This document shows, piece by piece, positions 25,201-32,039 of a stretch of 54,417 nt of DNA. Both the position numbers and the translations under genes were made by a program. Positions within the stretch are counted from its first letter, which is position 1. Each line of letters opens with the position of its first letter. This DNA comes from Elusimicrobiaceae bacterium (GTDB lineage Bacteria; Elusimicrobiota; Elusimicrobia; Elusimicrobiales; Elusimicrobiaceae): contig JAQVSV010000007.1 of assembly GCA_028700325.1 (NCBI GenBank), positions 1 to 54,417 of the forward strand. The letters are read 5' to 3'. A model generated the notes under the pieces. That model saw only the letters and a program-made list of their open reading frames with translations. It had not been told where the DNA came from and ran no database searches.

Positions 25201-26697
25201 ACCGCCGCGGCGGCGGCTGTGGGCGTAATACCGCTGATGACCTCCGGTTCCAGCCTGTGGGGGCCGATGGGCGCGGTGATCTGTTTCGGGCTTATCGGTT
25301 CCACAATACTTACTCTTTATGTGCTGCCGGTTGCGTACTGGAAGTACAGCGGCGATGAGGAAGAAACGGCGCGGGGGGGGGCGGTTATGAGAACAAATAA
25401 ATCCCTATTCATGCTGGCGCTGCTGGCGTGTCCGGTTTTTTGTGCGCAGGCATCCGCGGGCATGACTCTCGCTGATTATAAAAAACAGGCTCTGGCGCAT
25501 AATAACGAACTCAAGCAGTCGGCGCTGGAAGACGAGGCGGCGCAGCAGGCCGTGCGGTCCGCTTTCACCAGCTATTTCCCGAAAGTGTCGGCTGTGGGCG
25601 CGATGGGGACGGCCAATATCATTCCGGGGCTGGCGGTGATGTCGGGGATGCCGTCTGTTTTGTCGCCGTTGAGCAGGGCGGACGGCTACGCCTTGTCCAT
25701 GCTGGTGGCCCAGCAGCCGGTTTTTGTCGGCGGACGGATAGTCAACGGCAACCGGCTCGCGCGGGTCGGCGCGGCGGCGGCGCACGAGCAGTTTCAGCTC
25801 AAGCGTGACGAGGTGCTGCTGGAGTCGGAAAAAAAATACCGGCGCCTTCTGGTGCTGGAGGAAAAACGCAAAACCCTGCTTGCTTACGCCGAAATGCTCG
25901 AATCGTTATACAAGCAGGTGAACCAGGCGGCGGGGCTGGGTCTTGTCACGCGCACGGATGTGCTGCGGGTGGGGCTGAAGAGAGCGGAGCTCGGCGCGTC
26001 CAGAACCGAACTGGAAAAGGGGATTGCGCTGGCCCAGCGCGATTTAAGGCTTTACGCCGGACTGCCGGAAGGCGATCCGATAATCCCCTCCGCCGGGCCG
26101 GACGTGATAACCGAGCCGGTTTATAACCGGCAGTATCTGGCGTCGCGCCTGAGCCTGCGCCCGGAATACCGGCTTTTGCAGGCGAACGCGGATGCCGCGA
26201 AACTGCAGCGCAAAATGAAAACCGGCGCGAATCTTCCGCTTGTGAGCGTGGGCGCGGCGATTAACCGGCTGGACGCGCTGTCAAGCGGCGGAACGTTTCA
26301 GAACAGTCTTGGCTTTGCCGTGGTCAGCGTTCCTTTGAGCGACTGGTGGGGCGGCTCGCATGACGTGAAGGAAAAACGGCTTAAGGAAAATGCCGCGCAG
26401 GTCAGGCTGGAATCCGTGGCTGACTATCTGGTGCTTGACATGGAAAGCCGGCTGAAAGATTATGAGCAGGCTTATCAGCGTGTTGCCGTCGCCCGGCTGG
26501 GTGTGGAAGAGGCTGACGCAAATAAATCCGAAATCGAGGACGGCTATAAGAACGGCACTGAAAAGCTGTCCGATCTGCTGGAGGCGATGGCTTTGCAGCA
26601 GCAAAGCCGGGATAGACTGAGCGAGGAAACCGCCGGGTATTTCGCGGCCAGAACCGCGTTTGAGATAGCGATTTCGGCTGTATCCGCTGATAACTGA
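22294..26697 (+). CDS. RND efflux permease read in frame into a TolC-like outer-membrane factor
   Basis: One open frame of 1467 codons. Residues 1-1031 form a full HAE1-type RND permease. It has TM1 'TVVVTVCAILCVLGIYSL', two large periplasmic loops, TM4 with 'VVDNAIVV' (Asp406 followed by Asn407 where AcrB has two Asp), and a C-terminal half ending 'LYVLPVAYWKYSGDEEE'. Codon 1032 is ATG 25387, which starts a typical signal peptide and a TolC-type protein. The join is a run of nine G's (25373-25381). With eight G's the RND frame would stop at TGA overlapping that ATG (ATGA), the normal layout for such operons. So this is either a sequence error, a slippage or phase-variation site, or a true polyprotein. 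The RND identity is certain; the fusion is not. Confidence 0.9.
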   Translation: MEKLRRSFIEVALKHQTVVVTVCAILCVLGIYSLMTMPRQEFPEFKVRQGLVIAAFPGASSNQVDEQLAKPLQNYLFRYKEIDREKTYSVSKENQTIVFVEVKENVKEPEIFWAKLRLGLQEFKSELPSQVVMLVGNNEFGDASAILLTVTSKQRTYRELEDYLAKLEDKIRQHPAVSNVKKFGLQKEKIIVYADPNRLAHYGVKPALLMGALQMEGMLGYGGYIKDSDLELPIHLPPRYNSEADVAEQIVFSSPDGAIVRVRDVARVVREYDVEDSYVECEGRRALVLSMEMRFGNNIVSFGKDIDRIIADFKADSPADLEIAKVADMPKVVSASLHHFFRDFGMAILAVILVVILLLPRRIAMVAAVTIPICILQSLGIMQGLGVELNTISLAALVVVLGMVVDNAIVVIDNHVEKLDHGIDVRTAAWSSARELLIPVFTATLAIVAVFAMQPIFMTGMARDFIGPMPVTIAVTLFVSMFIAMLLVPALSCNFIKTGLHEHGKGPEKKGKPSLLDRLQEFYNRHLEISMAHPVRTVWIGIAAIVLGILMFTLLPQQLMPALERDQFAVEMYFPEGTSLARNAQITGQMVKILKADKRIKTVVSFIGTSSPRFHTLYAPQMPAKNYSQLIVMTESVKATEDVVREYDRKYRDAFPGAHARFKQISFLSAEAPVEVRISGDSIPEIRAFADKVRAVMAQDGDITWLRDDYRNPRIAVDLDVNRELANRLGVNRAILGLSCALNRNGIPITKVWEGDYAKDVVLKYDESKTSSPEELENQYVTVPLSPKALPLRQLAGLKPSFSEGQIVRRNGRLTMTLRADVAAGKLFTPVQNRISEKLAALDKPESIAVSYGGEHQLSGETYVPMVESLIVSIIVIFVVLLFQFQSIRLALLVMITMPLSIIGGMAGLSLVGMPFSMTALLGLTALFGTVVRNGVILISYARELEHGGMPLKEAAFAAGKRRMRPIFLTAAAAAVGVIPLMTSGSSLWGPMGAVICFGLIGSTILTLYVLPVAYWKYSGDEEETARGGAVMRTNKSLFMLALLACPVFCAQASAGMTLADYKKQALAHNNELKQSALEDEAAQQAVRSAFTSYFPKVSAVGAMGTANIIPGLAVMSGMPSVLSPLSRADGYALSMLVAQQPVFVGGRIVNGNRLARVGAAAAHEQFQLKRDEVLLESEKKYRRLLVLEEKRKTLLAYAEMLESLYKQVNQAAGLGLVTRTDVLRVGLKRAELGASRTELEKGIALAQRDLRLYAGLPEGDPIIPSAGPDVITEPVYNRQYLASRLSLRPEYRLLQANADAAKLQRKMKTGANLPLVSVGAAINRLDALSSGGTFQNSLGFAVVSVPLSDWWGGSHDVKEKRLKENAAQVRLESVADYLVLDMESRLKDYEQAYQRVAVARLGVEEADANKSEIEDGYKNGTEKLSDLLEAMALQQQSRDRLSEETAGYFAARTAFEIAISAVSADN
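25387..26697 (+). CDS. TolC-like outer-membrane efflux factor (internal start of the fused frame)
   Basis: The 436 residues from ATG 25387 form a self-contained outer-membrane factor. A signal peptide ('MRTNKSLFMLALLACPVFCA') is followed by 'MTLADYKKQALAHNNELKQS', the standard beginning of TolC-family proteins. Two repeats of long coiled-coil helices with small barrel strands come next ('YFPKVSAVGAMG', 'QQPVFVGGRIVNG', 'GTEKLSDLLEAMALQQQS'). It would be cleaved and exported as the outer-membrane channel for the pump. G-rich sequence just upstream could act as its ribosome site. I list it apart because it probably acts as a separate protein whichever way it is made. Confidence 0.75.
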   Translation: MRTNKSLFMLALLACPVFCAQASAGMTLADYKKQALAHNNELKQSALEDEAAQQAVRSAFTSYFPKVSAVGAMGTANIIPGLAVMSGMPSVLSPLSRADGYALSMLVAQQPVFVGGRIVNGNRLARVGAAAAHEQFQLKRDEVLLESEKKYRRLLVLEEKRKTLLAYAEMLESLYKQVNQAAGLGLVTRTDVLRVGLKRAELGASRTELEKGIALAQRDLRLYAGLPEGDPIIPSAGPDVITEPVYNRQYLASRLSLRPEYRLLQANADAAKLQRKMKTGANLPLVSVGAAINRLDALSSGGTFQNSLGFAVVSVPLSDWWGGSHDVKEKRLKENAAQVRLESVADYLVLDMESRLKDYEQAYQRVAVARLGVEEADANKSEIEDGYKNGTEKLSDLLEAMALQQQSRDRLSEETAGYFAARTAFEIAISAVSADN

Positions 26698-26743
26698 GCC
26701 TTGGTCTAAGGGCAACCATCGGTGTGATTTCACGGAGGCAGGT

Positions 26744-27301
26744 ATGCGGACCAACTTTCGCGTGGTTTTACTGGGTGCCGTTATTCTGTCAGGTTATGGC
26801 GGACCGGTGCGGGCGGCTATCCCGGTTGAAATGGCCATTATCTCGGGCCCGGGCGTGCCGGTCGGCGGGTATTGGAGCGGGCATTACGGAACAAGTTATT
26901 ATCTCGGGTCAGAGATCGAAACCTACTGGACAGAGCGGTTCGCCACAGGCGGCGCGCTCGGTTATTTCTTCAATCACAGTGACGGACAGGCTCTAAAACG
27001 CGAATTCAAGAACCTGCACATAACGCCCTATCTGAAGCGTATCTGGAAACCTGACGCAAAACACAATGTTTACGCGTTGCTTGGCGGCGGTATTTATTTT
27101 GTGAATTATGACGATGACGCCGCCACTCCCGATATAGACGATTCCACAAAGCGGTATTTCGGACTTATGGGCGGAATCGGCGCGTCCCGGCATTTCGGCG
27201 TGTGGTCGGTGGGGCTGGATATCCGCGTGCACCGCATATTCCGCCAGCAGTACAATATCACTACTTTGACTCCCGCGGCGCATATCGCACTTGACCTTTA
27301 G
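26744..27301 (+). CDS. Small outer-membrane beta-barrel protein
   Basis: A 185-residue exported protein with GGAGG before the ATG and a signal peptide ending 'GPVRAA'. The mature sequence alternates short amphipathic strands rich in Gly and aromatic residues with turns: 'GYWSGHYGTSYYLGSEIETY', 'GGALGYFFNH', 'NVYALLGGGIYFVNY' and 'GLMGGIGASRHFGVWSVGLD'. It ends in an aliphatic strand (AAHIALDL), as in OmpX/OmpW-like barrels of eight strands. It follows the efflux operon by 46 bases and ends at a terminator, so it is probably its last gene. A role in efflux or outer-membrane homeostasis is a guess. Confidence 0.75.
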   Translation: MRTNFRVVLLGAVILSGYGGPVRAAIPVEMAIISGPGVPVGGYWSGHYGTSYYLGSEIETYWTERFATGGALGYFFNHSDGQALKREFKNLHITPYLKRIWKPDAKHNVYALLGGGIYFVNYDDDAATPDIDDSTKRYFGLMGGIGASRHFGVWSVGLDIRVHRIFRQQYNITTLTPAAHIALDL

Positions 27302-27320
27302 CTCCGAGTTTGCGTTCCGT

Positions 27321-27351
27321 ACGGGCGGGCCGTTATGAACGGCCCGCCCGT
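27321..27351 (+). terminator. Terminator of the efflux operon
   Basis: A perfect 14-bp GC-rich stem (27321-27334 with 27338-27351) around a 3-base loop, 19 bases after the barrel gene. The T-tail is short (GTTTG), so it may be partly leaky. Confidence 0.65.
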
Positions 27352-27393
27352 GTTTGAGGTGAAGCGGAGTCGAATGGAGGCAGGCCGGCCTGA

Positions 27394-27415
27394 AGCATTG
27401 ATTTAGATCAATGCT
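27394..27415. promoter_or_regulatory. FNR/CRP-type operator upstream of the acn-icd-acl operon
   Basis: A perfect inverted repeat AGCATTGAT-TTAG-ATCAATGCT, whose core TTGAT-N4-ATCAA (27398-27411) equals the FNR consensus exactly. AT-rich -10 candidates follow at 27434-27439 (TTAAAT) and 27442-27447 (TATATA). The centre of the site would therefore be about 41 to 50 bases upstream of the start, the activating position for FNR/CRP proteins. Confidence 0.7.
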
Positions 27416-27514
27416 ATGCCCGCGGATTATTCATTAAATTTTATATAGCCGGACCGGAACGTGGCAGTTTTCATGGCAAGAACCGTTAATCGGCCGGACG
27501 ATTTATAAAATAAA

Positions 27515-27568
27515 AAGGAGTTGCCCGGTCAGCATTGCAGCAAACTGCTGATCGGGCAAAAGCACAAA
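27515..27568 (+). promoter_or_regulatory. Hairpin bridging the Shine-Dalgarno and the aconitase start codon
   Basis: AAGGAG (27515-27520) is followed at once by a 14-bp stem (27521-27534 with 27546-27559, 13 Watson-Crick pairs and one G-U) around an 11-base loop, then nine bases and ATG 27569. Unfolded, the Shine-Dalgarno is 48 bases from the ATG. Folded, it is 9 bases away, which is optimal. Confidence 0.55.
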
Positions 27569-29503
27569 ATGGGACAAAACATAGTTGAGAAGGTTCTTTC
27601 AGCGCATCTGCGTGAAGGCGAATATATAAAAGGAAATGAAATCGGCATCAGAATAGACCAGACGCTTACCCAGGACGCCACAGGCACGATGGCGTATCTG
27701 CAGTTCGAGGCGCTGGGCCTTTCTGAAATCAAGACGGATCTGTCGGTTTCCTATGTGGACCATAACACCGTACAGGTAGGATTTGAAAACGCGGATGATC
27801 ACCGCTATCTTCAGTCCGTGGCGGAGAAATACGGGATCGTCTATTCCCGCGCGGGCAACGGCATCTGCCATCAGGTGCATCTGGAACGGTTCGGCAAGCC
27901 CGGCACCACGTTGCTGGGCAGCGACAGCCATACTCCCACCGGCGGCGGGATCGGGCAGATCGCGATCGGCGCGGGCGGGCTCGATGTGGCGGTCGCCATG
28001 GGCGGCGGCTCGTTCTACCTCACCGCCCCGAAAGTGTATAAGGTAAACCTTACGGGCAGACTTCAGCCGTGGGTGTCCGCCAAAGATGTTGTGCTTAAAA
28101 TGCTTTCCATTCTCACCACGAAGGGCAACGTGGGCGTGATGCTCGAATATGGCGGGCCGGGCGTGAAAACGCTGACCGTACCCGAGCGCGCCACGATTAC
28201 CAATATGGGCGCCGAAATGGGAGTGACAACCTCTATTTTTCCATCCGACAGCGTGACAAGGAAATTCCTCGCCGGGCAGGGCCGCGCGCAGGACTGGGTT
28301 GAACTGAAAGCCGACCGGGGCGCGCGGTATGACCGCGTCATCGAGCTCAATCTTGCCGAAGTGGAACCGTTGGTCGCCGCGCCGCACAGCCCCGGCAACG
28401 TAAAAACAGTGCGCGAGCTCGAAGGCATGAAGGTGGATCAGGTGTGCATCGGCTCGTGCACGAACTCGTCGTACCGCGATATGATGACAGTGGCTTCGGT
28501 TTTCAAGGGCCGCAAGATCGCGCGGGATGTCAGCGTCGGCATTGCCCCCGGTTCCCGGCAGGTGATTCTGATGCTTAACGAAAAGGGCGCGTTCAAAAAC
28601 CTCGTCGCCGCCGGCGCGCGGATCATGGAAAGCGCGTGCGGGTTCTGCATCGGCAACCATTATTCGCCTAACAGCAAGGGCGTTTCGATCCGCACCTCCA
28701 ACCGCAATTTCGAGGGCAGAAGCGGCACCAGGGACGGGCAGGTTTATCTCGCCAGCCCGGAAGTGGCGGTTATCGCCGCGCTGACCGGAAAACTGACCGA
28801 CCCCCGCAATTTCGGCATTGACTATCCGTCAATCAAAGAGCCCCGGGCGTTCAGCATTGACGATTCGATGTTTATTTTCCCGTCCAAAGACGGCAAAAAC
28901 GCCGAAATCCTGCGCGGCCCCAACGTAGGCGCGCCGCCCAAAAACACCCGGCTGCCGGTTGAGCTGAAGGGCGAGGTGATGCTGAAAGTGGGCGACAAAA
29001 TCACCACCGACCATATCATGCCCGCCGGTTCGCGGCTTAAATACCGCTCCAACGTGCCGAAGTACGCGGAATATGTGTTCGAGGCGATAGATCCCGAGTT
29101 CCACAAACGCTGTATCGCCAACCGCGACAGGGGCGTGCACAACATCATAGTGGCGGGCGAGTCCTACGGGCAGGGTTCCAGCCGCGAGCACGCAGCCATG
29201 TGCCCGATGTATCTGGGCGTGAAAACCGTTATCGCCAAGAACTTCGAGCGGATCCATTCGGCCAACCTGGTCAACTTCGGCATTCTGCCGCTGACTTTCG
29301 CCGATCTGGCTGATTACGACGGCATCGAGCAGGGCGACAGGTTTACCGCCGCCGGCTGGTGCGACGCGGTGAAAGCGGGCAGACCCGTGACTGTCAAGAA
29401 CGAACGCACCGGAAAGACTTTCGAGTGCAATTACAAGCTGTCCGAGCGGGAAAAAGCGATCGTGACCGCCGGCGGCACACTCAATTACACGACTTCCAAA
29501 TAA
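27569..29503 (+). CDS. acn: Aconitate hydratase
   Basis: A 644-residue aconitase interconverting citrate and isocitrate. Fe-S ligands are Cys297 in '[10 protein letters not shown]' and Cys357/Cys360 in 'CGFCIGNH'. Other active-site strings are '[14 protein letters not shown]', '[12 protein letters not shown]' and '[14 protein letters not shown]' (substrate-binding Arg and Ser near the C-terminal swivel domain). The size fits the single-chain bacterial group of about 640 residues, which is smaller than AcnA or AcnB of E. coli. ATG 27569 is chosen because the family begins with '[11 protein letters not shown]'. TTG 27521 lies directly against the AAGGAG and would add 16 residues unlike the family. 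First gene of a four-gene operon with icd and aclBA. Confidence 0.95.
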   Translation: MGQNIVEKVLSAHLREGEYIKGNEIGIRIDQTLTQDATGTMAYLQFEALGLSEIKTDLSVSYVDHNTVQVGFENADDHRYLQSVAEKYGIVYSRAGNGICHQVHLERFGKPGTTLLGSDSHTPTGGGIGQIAIGAGGLDVAVAMGGGSFYLTAPKVYKVNLTGRLQPWVSAKDVVLKMLSILTTKGNVGVMLEYGGPGVKTLTVPERATITNMGAEMGVTTSIFPSDSVTRKFLAGQGRAQDWVELKADRGARYDRVIELNLAEVEPLVAAPHSPGNVKTVRELEGMKVDQVCIGSCTNSSYRDMMTVASVFKGRKIARDVSVGIAPGSRQVILMLNEKGAFKNLVAAGARIMESACGFCIGNHYSPNSKGVSIRTSNRNFEGRSGTRDGQVYLASPEVAVIAALTGKLTDPRNFGIDYPSIKEPRAFSIDDSMFIFPSKDGKNAEILRGPNVGAPPKNTRLPVELKGEVMLKVGDKITTDHIMPAGSRLKYRSNVPKYAEYVFEAIDPEFHKRCIANRDRGVHNIIVAGESYGQGSSREHAAMCPMYLGVKTVIAKNFERIHSANLVNFGILPLTFADLADYDGIEQGDRFTAAGWCDAVKAGRPVTVKNERTGKTFECNYKLSEREKAIVTAGGTLNYTTSK

Positions 29504-29519
29504 CCCAGGAGAGAATATA

Positions 29520-30752
29520 ATGGAAAAAATCAAGGTGCATACCCCCATAGTCGAGATGGACGGAGATGAAATGACCCGTATCATATGGGCCATGATCAAG
29601 GAAAAGCTTGTTCTGCCGTATCTTGACGTTGATTTGAAATATTACGATCTTGGCGTCAAGCATCGCGACGATACCGACGATCAGATTACCGTTGACGCGG
29701 CCAACGCCATCAAGGAATACGGCGTGGGCGTGAAATGCGCCACCATCACGCCCGACGCCGACCGCGTGAAAGAATACAAGCTCAAGCAGGCGTGGAAATC
29801 CCCCAACGGCACCATCAGAAGCATTCTTGACGGCACGGTATTCCGAAAGCCGATCATGGTAAAAAACATCACACCCGCGGTGCGCAGCTGGAAGAAACCT
29901 ATTACCGTAGGCCGCCACGCTTACGGCGATCTGTACCGGTCGGCTGAAATTGTGGCGGCCGAAGCCGGCAGGGCCGAGATGATTTTCACGCCCGCCAGCG
30001 GCAAGCCCGAATCCCGCGTGCTGGTGCATGAATTCAAGGGGCCCGGAATCCTGATGGGCATTCATAACACCGACAAATCCATAGCGTCCTTTGCCCGCGC
30101 CTGCATCAACTACGCGCTGAGCGAAAAAGTGGATGTGTGGTTCGCCGCGAAAGACACCATCAGCAAAAAATACCATGCCCGGTTCAAATCCATTTTCACA
30201 GAGGAAGTGGAAAAACGGAAAGCCGACTTTGCGGCGGCCGGCATCAATTACCGGTACCTGCTTATAGACGACGCTGTAGCCCAGGTCATGAAACATGAAG
30301 GCGGCATTCTGTGGGCGATGAAGAACTATGACGGCGACGTATTTTCCGACATGGTGGCCGCGGGGTTCGGCTCGCTGGGCATGATGACGTCGGTGCTTGT
30401 TTCGCCCGACGGCAAGTTCGAGTTTGAGGCTGCCCACGGCACCGTCAAACGCCATTACTACAAGCATCTGGCCGGCGAAACCACGAGCACCAACTCGGTC
30501 GCTTCGATTTTCGCGTGGACGGGCGCGATCGCCAAGCGCGGCGAGCTTGATAACACGCCGGAAGTGGTTGCTTTCGCGCACAAACTTGAGGAATCCGTGA
30601 TCGAGTGCATCGAAAAAGGCATCGTGACGAAAGACCTCATTCCTTTAATGAAGAAAGCCCCCAAAACTTTCCAGAACACAGGCGAGTTTATTGACAGTGT
30701 GGCACAGCGGCTTTCCAGGAAGCTAAAGACCAAAAAATGCAAAGCAGCGTAA
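29520..30752 (+). CDS. icd: NADP-type isocitrate dehydrogenase
   Basis: A 410-residue homodimeric (type II, eukaryote-like) isocitrate dehydrogenase, catalysing isocitrate to 2-oxoglutarate or the reverse reductive carboxylation. Signatures are '[15 protein letters not shown]', '[16 protein letters not shown]', '[17 protein letters not shown]', '[20 protein letters not shown]' and '[15 protein letters not shown]' (the KR following HGT suggests NADP rather than NAD). AGGAGA precedes the ATG, 16 bases after acn. Placed between aconitase and ATP-citrate lyase, it fits a reductive or reversible TCA branch where it would fix CO2 onto 2-oxoglutarate. Confidence 0.95.
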   Translation: MEKIKVHTPIVEMDGDEMTRIIWAMIKEKLVLPYLDVDLKYYDLGVKHRDDTDDQITVDAANAIKEYGVGVKCATITPDADRVKEYKLKQAWKSPNGTIRSILDGTVFRKPIMVKNITPAVRSWKKPITVGRHAYGDLYRSAEIVAAEAGRAEMIFTPASGKPESRVLVHEFKGPGILMGIHNTDKSIASFARACINYALSEKVDVWFAAKDTISKKYHARFKSIFTEEVEKRKADFAAAGINYRYLLIDDAVAQVMKHEGGILWAMKNYDGDVFSDMVAAGFGSLGMMTSVLVSPDGKFEFEAAHGTVKRHYYKHLAGETTSTNSVASIFAWTGAIAKRGELDNTPEVVAFAHKLEESVIECIEKGIVTKDLIPLMKKAPKTFQNTGEFIDSVAQRLSRKLKTKKCKAA

Positions 30753-30770
30753 TTAACGGAGATTATAAAA

Positions 30771-32039
30771 ATGGCACAACGCGGAATTCGCGAATATGAC
30801 GGCAAGAGGGTGTTGTTTCAGTGGCTGTCGAAGGATTTTCCACAGCTCAAGGGCCGGGACGGGAAGCTGGTTCTGATTACCCCGGAAAGCAGGGAAAAAG
30901 ATGTTCTGAAACAAAATCCGTGGCTCAAAAAGGAAAAGCTGGTCGCCAAGCCCGACCAGTTGTTCGGCAAGCGCGGCAAGCATGGCCTGCTGTGCATCAA
31001 CGCCGACTGGAAGAAGGCGTGGGGCTGGGTTTCCGACCGGATGAACAAGTCCGCGAAAGTGGGCGAAACCACCGGCGAACTGACCCATTTCCTTGTCGAG
31101 CCGTTCACGCCGCACGCAGAGGATGACGAGTTTTATATAGCGATGCGCACTTTCCGGGACGAGGACGTGATCTATTTCTCGACCAAAGGCGGCATCTATG
31201 TAGAGGAGAACTGGGATAAGGTGATCGAGATCAAGGTTCCCACGCTTGCCGCTGTCGAAGACGTGAAGCTCAACCTTCCCGCGCTGGGCAAACGGCAGGA
31301 GCAGGTCGAGAAATTCATCCGCAGCCTGTTCGGGTTCTACCGGGCGGCCGGGTTCACCTATCTGGAAATCAACCCGTTCGCGTTCAACGGCGACGATATC
31401 ATTCCGCTTGACTTTGTGGCCCGGGTGGACGATACGTCCATGTTCGAAACCGGCAAGCTCTGGGGCGAGCTGGAATTTCCGCCGGCGTTCGGCATGCGCA
31501 AGACTCCTGAAGAGCAGTTTATTTCCGAGCTTGACGAAAAGAGCGGCTCGTCGCTAAAGCTCACCGTGCTCAATTCCGAAGGCCGGATCTGGGCGATGGT
31601 GGCCGGAGGCGGCGCGTCCGTGATCTATGCCGACACCGTGGGCGACCTCGGTTTTGCCAAAGAGCTCGCCAACTACGGCGAGTATTCCGGCGCGCCCACC
31701 GAGGAGGAAACCTACCAGTACGCCAAAACAGTGCTTGACCTCATGACGCGCGGCAAAAAACGCGCCGACGGCAAGGTGCTGCTCATTGGCGGCGGCATCG
31801 CAAACTTTACCGACGTGGCCAAAACTTTTACCGGCATCATCCGCGCTCTTGAGGAGTTCAAGCCCAGGCTGATCGCGCACAAGGCGGAGATTTATGTCCG
31901 CCGCGGCGGCCCGAACTATCAGGAAGGGCTGGCGCGGATGCGCAAGGTGGGGGAAACGCTCGGCGTGCCGATCCACGTTTACGGGCCCGAAACCCATATG
32001 ACGAAAATCGTGTCTATGGCGCTTAAGGGAGGCAAATAA
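30771..32039 (+). CDS. aclB: ATP-citrate lyase, small subunit
   Basis: A 422-residue subunit equal to the N-terminal half of animal ATP-citrate lyase. It has an ATP-grasp succinyl-CoA-synthetase-beta-like part ('FTYLEINPFAF' and 'PLDFVARVDDTS', with the Mg-binding residues) and the citrate-binding part ('GRIWAMVAGGGASVIYADT', 'GELANYGEYSGAP' in near form, 'RRGGPNYQEGLARMR'). The symbol follows the Chlorobium convention (small AclB, large AclA); plant naming is reversed. The lyase cleaves citrate with ATP and CoA into acetyl-CoA and oxaloacetate, and in prokaryotes it is the marker enzyme of the reductive TCA cycle. ACGGAGA precedes the ATG. The stop shares one base with the next ATG. Confidence 0.95.
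   Translation: MAQRGIREYDGKRVLFQWLSKDFPQLKGRDGKLVLITPESREKDVLKQNPWLKKEKLVAKPDQLFGKRGKHGLLCINADWKKAWGWVSDRMNKSAKVGETTGELTHFLVEPFTPHAEDDEFYIAMRTFRDEDVIYFSTKGGIYVEENWDKVIEIKVPTLAAVEDVKLNLPALGKRQEQVEKFIRSLFGFYRAAGFTYLEINPFAFNGDDIIPLDFVARVDDTSMFETGKLWGELEFPPAFGMRKTPEEQFISELDEKSGSSLKLTVLNSEGRIWAMVAGGGASVIYADTVGDLGFAKELANYGEYSGAPTEEETYQYAKTVLDLMTRGKKRADGKVLLIGGGIANFTDVAKTFTGIIRALEEFKPRLIAHKAEIYVRRGGPNYQEGLARMRKVGETLGVPIHVYGPETHMTKIVSMALKGGK

Noticed and set aside
27599-28660. Long open frame of about 353 codons on the minus strand opposite aconitase
   Set aside because: It mirrors the GC-rich codon pattern of a clearly identified gene, has no ribosome site and no recognisable domain.
29481-30581. 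Open frame of about 366 codons opposite isocitrate dehydrogenase
   Set aside because: Antisense shadow of a well-supported enzyme; His/Arg-rich composition typical of such shadows.
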